Below the pieces are notes generated by a model that had not been told where the DNA came from, searched no databases, and saw only the letters and a program-made list of their open reading frames with translations. A stretch of 64,000 nucleotides of DNA from Gnetum montanum (Eukaryota > Streptophyta > Gnetopsida > Gnetales > Gnetaceae). The position numbers and the translations under genes are program-made. Of this stretch, positions 46,111-58,100 are shown piece by piece. Each line of letters opens with the position of its first letter. Position 1 is the first letter of the stretch. Location of the stretch: NCBI GenBank assembly GCA_015680685.1, contig MNCI01015552.1:1-64000 (forward strand), written 5' to 3'.

Positions 46111-47133
46111 ACAATCTCCAATTTCCCAAGGTGACTATTTGTGCATTCCTTAAGCACAATAAGGCTAGTTACATATGTGGAGACTCAAAAAAATTCAGCA
46201 ATATCTCAGTCTTAAGTAGGTTATCGCATAACACCAACATTCTTATTCTATACAATAGTGATTCAATGCTATTATCTTGAAAATAAATTAAAAATGTGAC
46301 CATGCTAATTGTATGTTAAGGTTAGAGGAACATTTTGGACATTTTTGAGATTGTGTGCTTGACTAATGTTAGTTTAAATTTGGCTTGAATCATCTTATTT
46401 AGTGGGTCACATCTATCTTCTATTTAGTTCAAGGTTGTGTTGCTAGGCATGAGTTTCCTTACATCAAAGGAGAATGAAAAGCTCAATTTTTTCACCTTAT
46501 CTTTATTATTATTATTATTTTAAAGAATGATGTGGTGTTGCATGAGCATCAACCATATAACACACATGAGGCTCTACCATTACTTTAATGAGGTATGAAT
46601 GGTGAAGAAACTTCAAGGAAACTAAAACTAACAACTTGAAATTACATAGACTTCAAACAAAATAGCTAAATATAAGGTGAAAAGAAATACCCTCAGAGGA
46701 AGTAAATTTTTTCCTTTGGTACATGCATATGTTCAAAATCTATAAAATTAAAAGAAATTTGTTAAATTTAAACATGGTTAACATGAATCAATAAAGTAGC
46801 AAAACCATGCTTTAAAAGATCATCATGTAAAGGCTCAATGCTCATCCCATCAATGTAAGATTCTAGAAAGGGTAATAGATGAGCAAAAACCAAACCTCCT
46901 TCAAGGTGTTTTACCCAGGGAAAACTAGGCTTTAATATTTTTAAAAAATCATTAGTCTATATCAAGGTTACATTGCAAGAAGTTCAATTAGAAACATCAT
47001 ATATAACTTCAAGCTTAGCCTATATAAAATAACATTATCTTATAACTCAAGCTTTAACATAGCTCTAAAGTTGAGTCATCATGCCATACTACCACTAATG
47101 CTTACCTATACATAAACATATGTAGGACTCTTT
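46111..47133. other. AT-rich spacer
   Basis: No supported gene; an (ATT)n run near 46503-46520. May be further decayed LINE sequence. Confidence 0.35.
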
Positions 47134-47290
47134 CATTATAGAAGAATTAATTTTGAATCCTCTCATAGCAAGACTTAACTAGATAGGGCCACAAATGCAA
47201 ACATAAATGTTTCTAAGGGTAAGGCAATTTAATATGCCTAGAATAATGCCTCCAAGCTAATATACTTAGTGTATTTAGTCATACACTAAG
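47134..47290 (-). repeat. Second copy of the 44373-44530 repeat
   Basis: Shares TTTCATT-TAGA, TAGGGCCAC-AATGCAAAC, GTAAGGCAATT-AATAT and GCCTCCAA blocks with 44373-44510 in the same orientation. Confidence 0.6.
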
Positions 47291-48104
47291 ATAGCTATAC
47301 TACGAGCATGAAGATAATGCCAAGTGCATAAATTTCTTTACAAAATGCATCACATGCATCTTGCATAATGGGCTTCTTACTAACTCCAAACTTACTTTTC
47401 ATCAATGATTTCTTATGCATTTTGCTAAGCTAGATACCTCTATTCCAAGTCTACTTTGAGTACTTTAAATATTTTTTTCTCAATGACTTGTAGAACATAA
47501 TAAACCACAATGCAAAATAAAAGTATCAATAATTGTTGCTTGGACATTTTTGGTATTTTTCTCTTAGTTAGTTTCATTTTTTATGTTTTATTGTTTGCTT
47601 CATTAGAGCTTTACATCCTCTCTCAGACTTCTCTTAATTATTTTATTTTAGTTTAATTATTGGTCTACCTTAATATTCAGCCCATCATAAATAGGATATA
47701 GACAAGTCTTTTCTAGTTTTTATTTTATTATGATCTTCTTACATAAGGATCTTCAATTAGCTTTCCAAATATTATTTTCTTGTACTTATTTACTTTAAAG
47801 AACAAAAACTTGTAGTCATTTCTTCTTCATACCTTCAAATATAATTGTCATTTTTAGGTACCATTACACTTTTCACCTTACTTTAGAATAAGAGTATTAA
47901 AATTTTCCCTACATGGTTGAAGGGTAGAGCTAAAATTTATCCTTACAAATAAAATGAGTGAAGACCTTGAATGTTTATCCTTGTTTAGAACATTGTAACA
48001 CCTTGACCTAAAGAAAACACACTAGCCATTGTAAGACTCTATTAACTAATGATAAAAACTTAGGATCTCTCTTTCAATTTTTCTGAAAATGACAAATCTA
48101 ACAA
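47291..48104. other. AT-rich spacer
   Basis: Nothing recognised. Confidence 0.35.
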
Positions 48105-48243
48105 TGAGGTGTTAGCCTAGTGGTATAGATCTTGGCTTGGTAACCTTGGGTCATACATTTTTTTCTAGTAGGTAGGACTAAGTTATAAACTTCTATAAAT
48201 CATGGGGTGTACCTATGTTCTAATTATCTTAGGTTTCAACACC
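48105..48243 (+). mobile_element. SINE-like copy (family 1)
   Basis: Head TGAGGTGTTAGCCTAGTGG with A-box-like TAGCCTAGTGG, then CTTGGCTTGGTAACC, a weak B-box (GGGTCATAC), and a tail GGGTGTACCTATGTTC...TTTCAACA. Same family as 45491-45623 (opposite strand). Confidence 0.65.
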
Positions 48244-48458
48244 CTTAAAAGGACAAATTCGAATTGTATCTTTTAATGATGAAGGATAAATTTCAATATT
48301 TGCCTTTTTAATAATGACCTATTATGGTTTCATTCTAATACGCAATGCTAACTTATAAAGTTTTAATTTAACTATATATGTTGAGAATCAATATTATTAA
48401 AAGAATGCTTGGGGTTATAACAAAACCTCCTATTAAACTACTTAAAAGTTGTTAACTA

Positions 48459-49269
48459 TGATATCATAGGTCAATCTATGATGTCATAGATATGGTGTAG
48501 CTAGGCTTGGTTATTCCTATAAGTACTAGCCAGTCATCTTGACAAAGCTAACTTTTGTTCATCACTTAACCAAATTCTTGTAGTTTCATTTCATAATGTC
48601 TTAGTTTGTGAGTGTCTATAGTGTGGTTGTAAAATGTTAAACAATATCTTTATTCAAGTGAAGTGTACTTGGACACGTTTCATGAATAGAAATAAAGATC
48701 AAGATTTTTCATGACCATTGCAACATGTGACTTAGCTTAGATTTACATTACATGCAATTTATATTTTAATAGCCATTTACGTTTACTTATCATTTACATT
48801 TCCATTATATCTTAGTAATTTTGCAAAATAAGTATGACTAGTTTCAGTTGCAACATATAATTGTCTAAAAACCAATTAGTAACTTTTCTTAGTTTTCCTA
48901 GTAGTAAGTTGATTGGTAATCCTAGAGGTAGTTATGACAACCTAGAGCATTTGCAGTAAGCTAGGGCCAAATTATTATCACTATTAGGTTAGTTTAGCCT
49001 CTTATTTCCATTATTTTTTAGTTAATAGACTTAATACTCAATTTGTTATGTTTAATTTTAGCATCATGACGACCAAACAACATCATATGCTTTATTACAA
49101 GTTAAACCATACATCTTGGCTAACACTAACTCTAGTAAGAAGACAACGATAACAAACTTCATATTAGATAGCTATATTCTATATTGCCCTATCCATGGAT
49201 TATGATATAGTTTCATATGTACACTTGTGAATTATATAGTTGAGTGTTGGAAACCCTCACTACTTATCA
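48459..49269 (+). repeat. 5' LTR of an old Athila-like copy H/G
   Basis: Begins TGATATCATAGG and ends CTACTTATCA, directly followed by a recognisable PBS and Gag N-terminal homology. Strongly AT-enriched compared with the other LTRs, so probably much older or a distant subfamily. The start is inferred from the GATATC block and TG. Confidence 0.65.
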
Positions 49270-49270
49270 T

Positions 49271-49288
49271 TGGCACCATTGCCAAGGA
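49271..49288 (+). promoter_or_regulatory. Primer-binding site of copy H/G
   Basis: TGGCACCATTGCCAAGGA; differs from the tRNA-Asp type PBS by transitions only. Confidence 0.7.
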
Positions 49289-49406
49289 TGGTGTCAATAT
49301 TATATTTAGTTGATATAATATAAGTTCATTATATTAGTATTTTATGATAAACCTTTTAAGATGTATAATATTTTCAAATACACACTCAAGTCTTCACTAA
49401 TCAAAT

Positions 49407-49860
49407 ATGGCTTCAACATGTAAAGTAAATTCCCTATCTGCTAATGATAGTAATGATAAAACTTACATTGAAGAAAATTGGAATGGGCTAATATATGGAT
49501 CTATGTTCAAATTGATCCATATTATCCATATTTCACTTTATTTTTCATCAAGATGATCAATTTCAATGGAAACATTTGTAATGTAACATTGTATTACCAC
49601 CAAAATGATTAGGTTTGTCCATGATCAAAGTTGCTATACTAAGATCTCATCTTATTCACATACATGGATGCTATCAAGTTACCAAGAACACAACTAGACC
49701 TTATTAGCCAACTAAATTCCAAGCCAGAAGAGATGCTATTATGGAATCTAAGCATAAACAAGAAAATGGTAAACATACATCCTAGGTGATATTATCCTTA
49801 GAAAAGAAAGATGTAGAATATCCCACAGAAAAGTCTAGATTGATCAATACTTCTTATAGT
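49407..49860 (+). pseudogene. gag: gag N-terminal remnant of copy H/G
   Basis: In broken frames from about 49498: YVQIDPYYPYFTFIFHQDDQ, CNIVLPPK and, farther on, EYPTEKS, which align with the Gag N-terminal region of A (YIHHDEYIPDFTF, GNIVLPPD). Stops occur every few tens of codons. The rest of Gag and all of pol are missing. Confidence 0.65.
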
Positions 49861-50868
49861 ACAAGTAAAAACATTTTGAAAAGTTTCTATCTTCTTTAGT
49901 TTCTTTTGATTTTGGATATTTTATTATTCTTATCATTGATATTAAATTGATTATTTTTATATTCATATTCATATTATTTTTTATGTTTAATATCAATATA
50001 AAATTTCTTTTCCTTGTCATTTTTTAAGTAGAAAGAAACAAGTGTTAAACAAATATCCTTATTAATAAAAAAAAGTTATAAGAATTAAGAAAATTATGCT
50101 ATGTAATTCATTGAATACAAGTCTTTCTACTTGCTTGTAATAATAATTCCTTTTTTAGTTAAAAAGATTGATTTCAACTTAAAAAATGTCTATGAGAATC
50201 AAAGATGTAGAAATACATTTCATATGCTTAATGGGATAAACATGACTAATAATACGCCCTTTTCAAAAATGAGAAAAAGATTAAATAACTCAACAAAACA
50301 TGGAACTTTACAATATTCTTTAGGTTGGACATCAAAATCTAGATTCCATTTACAAATAATCAATGTTTCATGTTCATGTATAAATTATCCTATATCTAGG
50401 GCACATTGCACCATTATAGCATTACTTAGCTCAACAAGTTAGAAAAAATAAGAATAGTAATAGCATGAATGACTTGAATGTTTTTTTTATATGACTTGAT
50501 TTAATTATGAAGAAAGACTTTAATTATGACGCAAGTAATCCAAAATTTAAATAAATACATATCGTGATGTAAGATAACTAATCAATGATTCATATGACTC
50601 ATTAGAAAGAACAAAATTAGGTTTTTTATTTACCATGACATCATTATAAGAAGGTGTCACAAATTTTTGCTTGCCAACTTGTAAATATGTGTTATGAGTA
50701 CTAATAGAAATTACTCCTTTGGTAGAAGAAGGAGAAATTTTAGCATTGTTAGAAGAAGTTGGGTGTAATTTAGAATCCTCCATAGGATACAAAAAATTTG
50801 GAGAAATCAATTTCATTGATGAAACTTGATAAAATGTAAGTTAGTGAGCTATGTTAATGGGCATGCAT
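49861..50868. other. AT-rich remainder of copy H/G interior
   Basis: No recognisable domain. Two ORFs of about 90-103 codons (50131-50442 plus, 50547-50816 minus) have no motif. Confidence 0.35.
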
Positions 50869-51661
50869 TGATGCAACCTTGATGACAGGTATGCATGCAT
50901 GCATCCTATGATGCATTGACGTTGTCTTATCTTTGGCCTACATAAATGCATACACCCATTGCATTTATGGTATTCTTTGATCGTTCTATAGGAAAAATCT
51001 TGTAGTTTTCTTTCACCAAAGTTAAAATATTTTTTCCTTTGAGTGACCCTAGTATAGATTAAGCAAGTTGTACCAAATTTTATTTGAGTGCACTATGTAC
51101 CTAGATACATATACATGACAATAATAAAATTGAGATTTGTTTCCTCCATTGCAACACTTGAACTAGCACTATAATTTACTTTCTTGCATTTTACTATTAA
51201 TGTTTATTTACTTTCCCATGTTATTATTTAAATATTTTATTATTCTACACTTAACTATACATGCATGAGCATGAACACTTCGTGCACATGTACTAGTATA
51301 TGGTAATCCCAATGGTGAACACTTGGTAACTTAGCAGTGTTAGTACATGTTCAAAATGTGTATGGAAAGTTGGGAATGGATGCTCTACACTTAGGCTAGC
51401 TTAGATTCATTTCATGTAGTTACCCTAACTAGTTTAATATTTTAATATTTAATATAATAATGAAAACTATCATACACATCAATCACACTTATTCATACCA
51501 CTTGAACTAACACAAAGTTGTGAGTGGAAAGATAATAATCAACAATCCCATGTTTAGGTATCTAAAACATCATGTTATCTAGTCCATGAAATTCAACTAG
51601 ATGGTGTGTGAACTCTTGTGATTTGTATGGTTGGGTATAGGGTCTACTTTACTACTTATCA
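50869..51661 (+). repeat. LTR-like sequence G
   Basis: Ends GGTCTACTTTACTACTTATCA. Internal landmarks follow the family LTR: CTTCGTGCACATGT, GGTAATCCCAATGGTGAACACTTGG, AAAGTTGGGAATGGATGCT. AT-enriched like 48459-49269, so probably its 3' partner after loss of most of the interior. GCATGC-rich sequence lies at its start, and the exact start (50869 or 50880) is uncertain. Confidence 0.6.
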
Positions 51662-52233
51662 AAACTCTAACCACTATGTGTGGGTGGTTACACCTAGTTA
51701 ACTTCCTAGTGATAGAAGCCAACAATGACAACAGGGGCTTCCTAATTATAATGGGAAGGCCATGGCTAAGTACAGTAGATGTGTACCTAGGGATCCACGA
51801 TCTTTCCTTGGAGATATCTAATATAAACATTTATGGAAAGATTGAGAAGAAGAAAGTTCTATGCATCACATACAATGACTCAGAGGGTGATGACATAGAA
51901 GAATGCTCAGCATCTCTTCCATGTAATCGGTGTGCCCAAGAAACACAAATTCAAAGGTGCCTGTATGTAGCAACCATACAAGTAGTGGACACCCTGTGGT
52001 TGATAGCTAAACGAAAGAGCAACCCAATATGCACAGAACGAACTGAGGAAACAACTCATGTTAACAACGAAGGCATAGACACATTGGAATATGATCATCA
52101 CCAACTTCCACCCCTTAATCTGAGAACATCAGTGGGTAGAAGTTGGGCACTTTTACAAAATTCAAATAGACGTTCATTATTTTGGATCTCTCCCTTGCAA
52201 TTCAGTCATGGGGGAGATGGCCACCTATGCTGA
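51662..52233 (+). pseudogene. Protease region of copy F fused to the end of integrase
   Basis: One open frame (begins upstream at 51631 inside LTR G) covers the protease C-terminal half: CGWLHLVNFLVIEANN, IIMGRPWLSTVDVYLGIHDL, EKKKVLCITYNDSEGDD, then the protease-RT linker to LRTSVG near 52130, and passes through the deletion junction to the second polypurine tract. The catalytic Asp region is missing. This is the longest unbroken frame in the window (200 codons), but as a truncated protease it is unlikely to be functional. Confidence 0.7.
52208..52217 (+). promoter_or_regulatory. Second polypurine tract, copy F
   Basis: GTCATGGGGGAGATGGCC, matching A and E. Confidence 0.5.
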
Positions 52234-52249
52234 TCATTGGAGGCCCTCA

Positions 52250-52480
52250 ATTCTTTTTAAGTTTTTGTTTTACAAGTTTTTGTTTTACACATTTTTATTT
52301 TACAAGTTTTTTGTTTTACAATTTTTTGTCTTACATATTTTTGTTTTACACATTTTTTTTTTACACATTTTTGTTTTACAAGTTTTTGTCTTACACATTT
52401 TTGTTTTACACGTTTTTGTTTTACAAGTTTTTGTTTGACAGTTTTTGCTTTACATGTTTTTGTTTTGCACATTTCTTTAA
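52250..52480 (+). repeat. T-rich minisatellite in copy F
   Basis: About 13 tandem units of 15-17 bp of the type TTTTTGTTTTACAAG or TTTTTGTTTTACACA. Copies A and E have only a T-rich tract here. It creates open frames of Phe/Leu/Tyr-rich text on the plus strand and Lys-rich text on the minus strand that should not be read as proteins. Confidence 0.85.
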
Positions 52481-53844
52481 CTTTTCTTGTTTTTGTTTTA
52501 CAACATCATTATACTTTTCCATTTTTTGTGTGTGTTTGTGTGCGTGTTACCCATCCTATAAGTTTGTCATTCAATAAGTGTTCTTCATGATGGTATGAAC
52601 TATTTTTCCATTGATTGCTAATGTTTGGTTTTTACCTTTAAGTTATGATGTTGATACTAAGGTATGTTTCTTTTGATATGGTAGCCAATGATTCCACTTC
52701 ATCCATTCATCCACAAGTCTATGGTCTCTCTTAGCTTGGAAATGTACAGTCCCTTTCTAAAAATAATTTTAACGAACTGGTGACTGGGCATTTCTCAAAC
52801 TCAGGAAGGATTCAAGGTTTGAAAAGGGTGTGACTTCAAGGGAACTTAATGCATTTGTGTGGGCCATTCTCTTGGGTGCTTGGATGTTTTCTTCTTGAGT
52901 TTTCTTGGCATTCTGATGTTACCCAATTGTTGGAAGCTGAGTCAATAAAAATAAGAAGTCTTTGCATGGTGTGGTTATCATGCATAAAAACATAAAACAA
53001 AAAAAAACAAGAGAATAAAAGAAAGAAAGTGAGAATTTGAAGCACACCCTTTAGACAAAATAATCTCTTGGGCTACAAGCACTAGTTATGGAACCAAAAA
53101 TGTTCCCTCTAACTAAGGTCCTTCTCGCTTCCCATTCTCTCCTCATTCATTTCGTCTGAATGGTGGTGGATCTTTGGAGGTGCATTCTTGTTATTTAAGT
53201 GGATGGATGGACTGAATGCATTGATGCGAAGTCACTAAATGTGGATTGTTTGAGGCCGGGGTTGGAATGAGATTTGCCAAGTCACATTAATCATGAAATC
53301 TATAAGGGGTTGTACACCACCTTGTTCTTGGGATTCCGTTCCATTCTCTTCTCTCCATCCTTCTCTCCATTTTTCACCTCATTACCAGTTGTATCATTAG
53401 TGTATATTTTGATAGATGAATTGTTTTCTTTTTGGTAAATTCTTATGGTTAAGACTTTAACTCTTGTTTCAAAGGACATTCCCAGGGCCTACGGACTCTT
53501 TGAATGTGGGTTTGTCAGGGAATTAAGGGCATGAGCCTACTTTGGGGAGGACCCACTGACATTCCTATTTGGTGCACCAGTTAAATTCTTTCCCTTAACA
53601 TTTTTCAATTTATTTTATTTTTTTCATTTCCATCTTGACATCCATTTCATCGATGTCCTAGTTGTCCCTTTTTCTTCCTCTTTCTTGTTCCTTTCCTTTT
53701 TTCCATTCTCTTGCTACCGGAGGTTCACGATTAGTCATGGAGGTACGGGGCCCAATTATTTTGATTTTCACCTAACCCCTACACCTTTGGTAGTCATCAT
53801 TAATATATCTCCTAACCCAAATTAGCCATACCACAACCCAGCCA
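52481..53844 (+). other. Post-pol region of copy F
   Basis: Homologous to the same region in A, C and E. At 52776-52898 the 55-codon ORF homologue reads DWAFLKLRKD...VTSRELNAFVWAILLGAWMF then stops; it lacks the ATG (ACG) and shares the 2 nt loss with A. Confidence 0.55.
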
Positions 53845-54113
53845 ATGGACCTTTTACTGAGGCAAGGTATCAATTACATGAAATTCATTTACCCTTGCTA
53901 ATATAAGACTGTGTTGTATGTGCAGATGGCAATTATGAAATAATGGACCTGATCTGGAGGGAGCACTTGGAATGGAGCAGTGCTGAAGTAGCTATGCAAA
54001 TAGTAAGATCGATGGCACATTTATGGATGGACAACGAAAGGCGTAATCTGGGCGTTGGTAGTAGCAACACTTCTTTCTCTCTCTCTCTTTCTCAGCTACC
54101 AAATGAGGCCTAA
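53845..54113 (+). CDS. Second conserved short ORF after pol, possibly spliced, copy F
   Basis: ATG 53943 opens 56 residues: MDLIWREHLEW, VAMQIVRSMAHLWMDN, NLGVGSSNTSFSLSLS, stop at 54113. With the 59 nt segment 53867-53925 removed (AAG|GTATCA ... TTGCTAAT ... TGCAG|ATGG), an upstream ATG at 53845 (MDLLLRQ) joins in frame to DGNYEIMDL, exactly as in A. Conserved with A and E. Confidence 0.45.
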
Positions 54114-54275
54114 TGTCAATGTAATAAGGTGTTCACCCTTGTTGTCATGAATACCAATTTTGTTGTGTCTTGTAATGATGATCCATTCACATGTCATCTC
54201 ATTAGTTTCATTTGAGTCAATAATCCCATACCTTCCTGATATTATTGTAAGGAACTCGAGGATGAGTTTTCATTT

Positions 54276-54288
54276 AGTCATGGGGGTA
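54276..54288 (+). promoter_or_regulatory. Polypurine tract before the 3' LTR of copy F
   Basis: GTCATGGGGGTA directly before TGATGTGACG. Confidence 0.75.
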
Positions 54289-55132
54289 TGATGTGACGTG
54301 ATATCGTGTACGCAATATCGCAGCCATCATGATATCGCATCCCATGTGATATCACGTCTTCCCCTGTGATATCGCGTACGCGATATCACGGTGCGTCGTC
54401 ATATCTATAAATAAGAGGCAACTCTCCCTTGTTTCATCATCTAGGCCTAGACCGTAGGGAAACTCTAGCAGTTTTTCCACTCTAGAGATAGATTAATTTC
54501 CATGTGCCCGCAGTAGGAACTCTAGAGTGAACGGATTTTTATTCGAGCAGACATTGTACCTGAACACAAGTTTGTCTACGGAAATAAAGATGAGCTTCTT
54601 GGATAAACCTTGTAGTGCATGGAATAAGCTAATTAGGACTTTTAATTATAGTTATTTATTATCTGTCATTTACATGCTTTATTAGTTATTAATTCTCTCT
54701 CAACCCTTCTCTCCTAGTTAAGTGCCTTAGTATGACCACTTCGAGCACGTGTGTTATGCTTGGTGATCCCAGCAATGATTAGTGTTTGGTAACCAAGGTT
54801 GCATCGGTTCAGGGTGTGTACGATAAGTGGGAATGGATGCTGACGCTAGGTTAATTTAGACTTAGTTAGTTAGTTAAAGTTAGTAATTAGTATCTTCACC
54901 CTTTAACTCAATAGCATAGGAGATAAAACATAAAAATATATAAAAATCATATACCTCAGACTTACTTAACCATACACTATGACAACTACAAGTAAGTCTG
55001 GGAAGACAACGAATGATTAACCCTAAGTGTTCCATGAGGCGTGTAGGCATTTAGTCTGCGGAGTTCGAGTGGATCGTGCATGCTACGCTCGTATTTGTAT
55101 GGTTGAGTGTAGGGGTACCTCGCAACTCATCA
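54289..55132 (+). repeat. 3' LTR of copy F
   Basis: 844 bp, TGATGTGACGTGATATCG to CAACTCATCA. TATAAATA at 54406-54413, AATAAAGATG at about 54582. The least AT-rich LTR in the window, suggesting less decay than the others. Confidence 0.9.
54300..54389. promoter_or_regulatory. Cluster of GATATC palindromes in U3 of copy F
   Basis: Four or more GATATC-type sites in 90 bp, ending in a perfect 24 bp palindrome at 54366-54389 (two GATATC cores around CGTACG), 16 bp before the TATA box. Confidence 0.6.
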
Positions 55133-58100
55133 CCAACTTATCTTTGTTTACCAAATATGAGTTTAGATTTTCTTAATTGAGCATTCTATTTATTGAGGAG
55201 AAAGTGGTAGAAATTTAGATGGTATTATTATGAAGAAAACCTTTTAAATCATCATCCTTAAGATTTAAAAAATTGTGGCAAAGAAACATAAAGCAAAACA
55301 CAATATGCCTATCTTAGATCACCCTATTGTTTGATATGTTGTGTGTTGCAAAGAATAGACATGTTAGACTTCCTTGCAACATATTGTTAGAATAGACATA
55401 CTTGATTAAGAAATGTGTCTTTCATTTTCCAACTTTGGGAAGGGGTGTGAGAACCTAAAAAAATAAATGTGAGTGTACTCCAAGACATATAGTCAACATG
55501 ATAATTTAGAAGAATTATAGAGGAATAAAAGCCTAGGCATAGCCACTCAAAAGAGGTTAGGTTTTCGCTCATCCATTAACCCTCCTAGGATCTCACCTTA
55601 GTAGTTTGAGCATTGAAGCTTTGGGTAATCATCCTTTTTATAGAGGAATATGTTGCTCGAACATTTATTTGAATTCATCATAAATTCAAGTCCACTTGTA
55701 ACAACATCATTATAGCTATAGAAACACTGAATTATAGAGTGGTGGGAATTTCAATATTTTTATTGTTTAATTAAATTTTTAGTTTTAGTTTTATTAAAAG
55801 CAAAATATTTAACTTTTAGATTCCGTTTTTCCATATTACCCTACTTTAACCTAATTTGAGCATAACATATTTAGTAATTTGATCACAATCTTGCATGAAA
55901 ACATGAACTTTTGTATTGAAAGCAAGTAAGCTTACCATTCCTCTTGAATTTCTAAGTTTTGTGATCATCTTGAAACCATTTATGCTACAATCAACAAAAT
56001 TTTATGATTAGCTTAAAACTATTTAAGTATCCTCTCTTTTTTAAAGTATTAGCTTTTTAGCAGGGTGCTATATGCCCCAAATATATTCTAATTACAAAAC
56101 AAAGTCTTACCATTTTCTTTTTTCTGATTACTACAAACATTGTTTACCAAGAAGCATTCACTAGGTTGCAACCACCTTAATACAAGAGTTTAGCCTTTTG
56201 TTAGGAAACATTTCAAACATTTTAAAATCCTCATTTGAAACGGTTATGTCATGATTTCATCTACCCCATTTGCTTTACTACATTTCTTTGAACCATTGTT
56301 TTTATGGTAGTTTAGGATTTGGACTTGATCAGGTGTGCTTGAAAGTGTCTAGATTATGTCATACAATAATAGCTTTATTTCCATTGAAATTACATCAAAG
56401 GGTAAACAACAACCAGCTATTCTTCCTTGCAAAGTCTGACTCTTTATCTCCTTTGACAACATTTTCATAGCAGTGACCTTAGCAAGCAATTTACAGACTG
56501 CTTAACCAGACATTAACTAAAACAACATAAGATGCATGGATAGACTAAATGCATGCCCTTGATAGTACTGGTTTACATATATAATTACATTTATAATTAC
56601 AAACAGATTTGAGGATGCAACAACGCAATAGACCAAAGTCCAGAACATTGCCCTTGGATTAATTAAAGAAGAAAGATACGGACATTCAGCTTTTCAATCG
56701 GATTCAATTGAAGTGAGTTGCAAAAAAACCCGGGCATAGACTCCCAGCGACAATACAGAGCAATTGTGGTGCCATACCATACAAATCCCAATCCCAATCC
56801 TAACGCCTACCACGACACATTTTCATCAATCCAATTGCTCTTCTTCGTCTCTGTTGCGGGATCCTTTAGCTTGGATTTATTCTCTTATTTCAATGGCTCC
56901 AAAGTTCCAAATTTTACCATGGTTTTCATATTTTTGAATTTACCATAGGTGAATGCATACGTTGCATTAGATGCCACATAAAATCACGGGCAACATGAGA
57001 TGGTCAGCAACAAACAAGCAAGTTGAAACGGGAAGCAACCGGATGAAAATCCACAAACCTAAACAACGATATAGACGCTACCTCTATCTTACCATAATGA
57101 TATTTAAAATAATGATGATAAGAAAGTGGAACATGGTGTACTAGGTAAGGTATAATTGGCATGAAGGATGTTTGGTCCATAAATGATCTACGTTGAATGA
57201 GATGTGGAATAAGCGATAACAATAAACTTGTCGAGGCCAACCTCCTTCGTGCTGTTACACAGGGCCACTATCAACACACATGCAGGTCATTATAGTTGCA
57301 AAGCAGTCAAAATGTATAGATCTAATTCATACCTTAATAAAATAAAGAAAATTATAAATTTCAACGGCTCCATAAAACAATTCAGCAATTTGCCCAACAA
57401 CCGTCACATTAATTTTTTTTAGACTTTTTCCCATTATCATTTAATTTGATACCAGGAATTTGCGAACCTTCTAAAATATTTCGTTCCCTTTGCTTAATTC
57501 TGCGATGATGAAGCTGTCATTAAGGTGAGGTGACGTAAGAAATAACATGGAATTAGTCACAGCCACGTTAGGCATGGGGAAAACGAAAACTGTGCAGCCA
57601 GCGTGGCAATATTTCACACGTGTTATCATGTGATTGGTATTATTATAACATAAGTTTATAGTTTATGGCACGTAATTAAGTAATACCAGCTAATGTACCG
57701 TAACGGCAGGAGTTGATGGGCGTTATAGGAGCGGCCGTAACCTACTCTGACCGACAGCGGCTATGAAAACGGCGTTACCGGTAAAGCCATGAAAGTGGCA
57801 GACGGCACACCGGAAAACGGTAGGCATGGATGAAGTTATGAAATTCAAACTTTTGAGATAGTTACGGTAAGAATTCCGTGTTAAAGAGAGTTTTTGGGGA
57901 TAGATAAACAAGCATCATTATGGCAATTAAAGCTACTGCATATCACATTTCTAAGGTCGCCTGAAGTGAATGTGATGCATGCAACTGTCAAAAATTTGAC
58001 CTTACCATGAAGGTCATTGTATTTAATTATTGTCTTATGTTTTTACTTGGGAGAACAGAATCTGCTTTTAGTAGTGTGAAGACATCTTTTAAAAGACTTA

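Larger units (their letters stand above)
51662..55132 (+). mobile_element. Athila-like copy F, pol-deleted
   Basis: Protease region, then an internal deletion of roughly 2.9 kb relative to A (RT, RNase H and integrase absent), then the post-pol region and a well-preserved 3' LTR. The left end abuts the terminal CA of LTR G within a few bases of the protease homology. GATATC-rich U3 and GAGGCAAC after the TATA box put it with copy A. Confidence 0.85.

Noticed and set aside
48105-48180. Possible tRNA gene
   Set aside because: Only an A-box-like and a weak B-box-like word are present; no acceptor stem or full cloverleaf can be drawn, and several copies share a non-tRNA tail.
50131-50442. 103-codon plus-strand ORF between LTRs H and G
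   Set aside because: Composition is that of random AT-rich sequence, with no motif and no match to gag or pol of the family.
52182-52577. ORF of 131 codons rich in Phe, Leu and Tyr, resembling a membrane protein
   Set aside because: It is produced entirely by the T-rich minisatellite; the minus strand gives an equally artificial Lys-rich frame.
1876-55132. A segmental duplication explaining the repeated blocks
   Set aside because: Each block has its own LTR boundaries and two have distinct perfect target duplications (CACAT, AAAGT), so independent insertions explain them.
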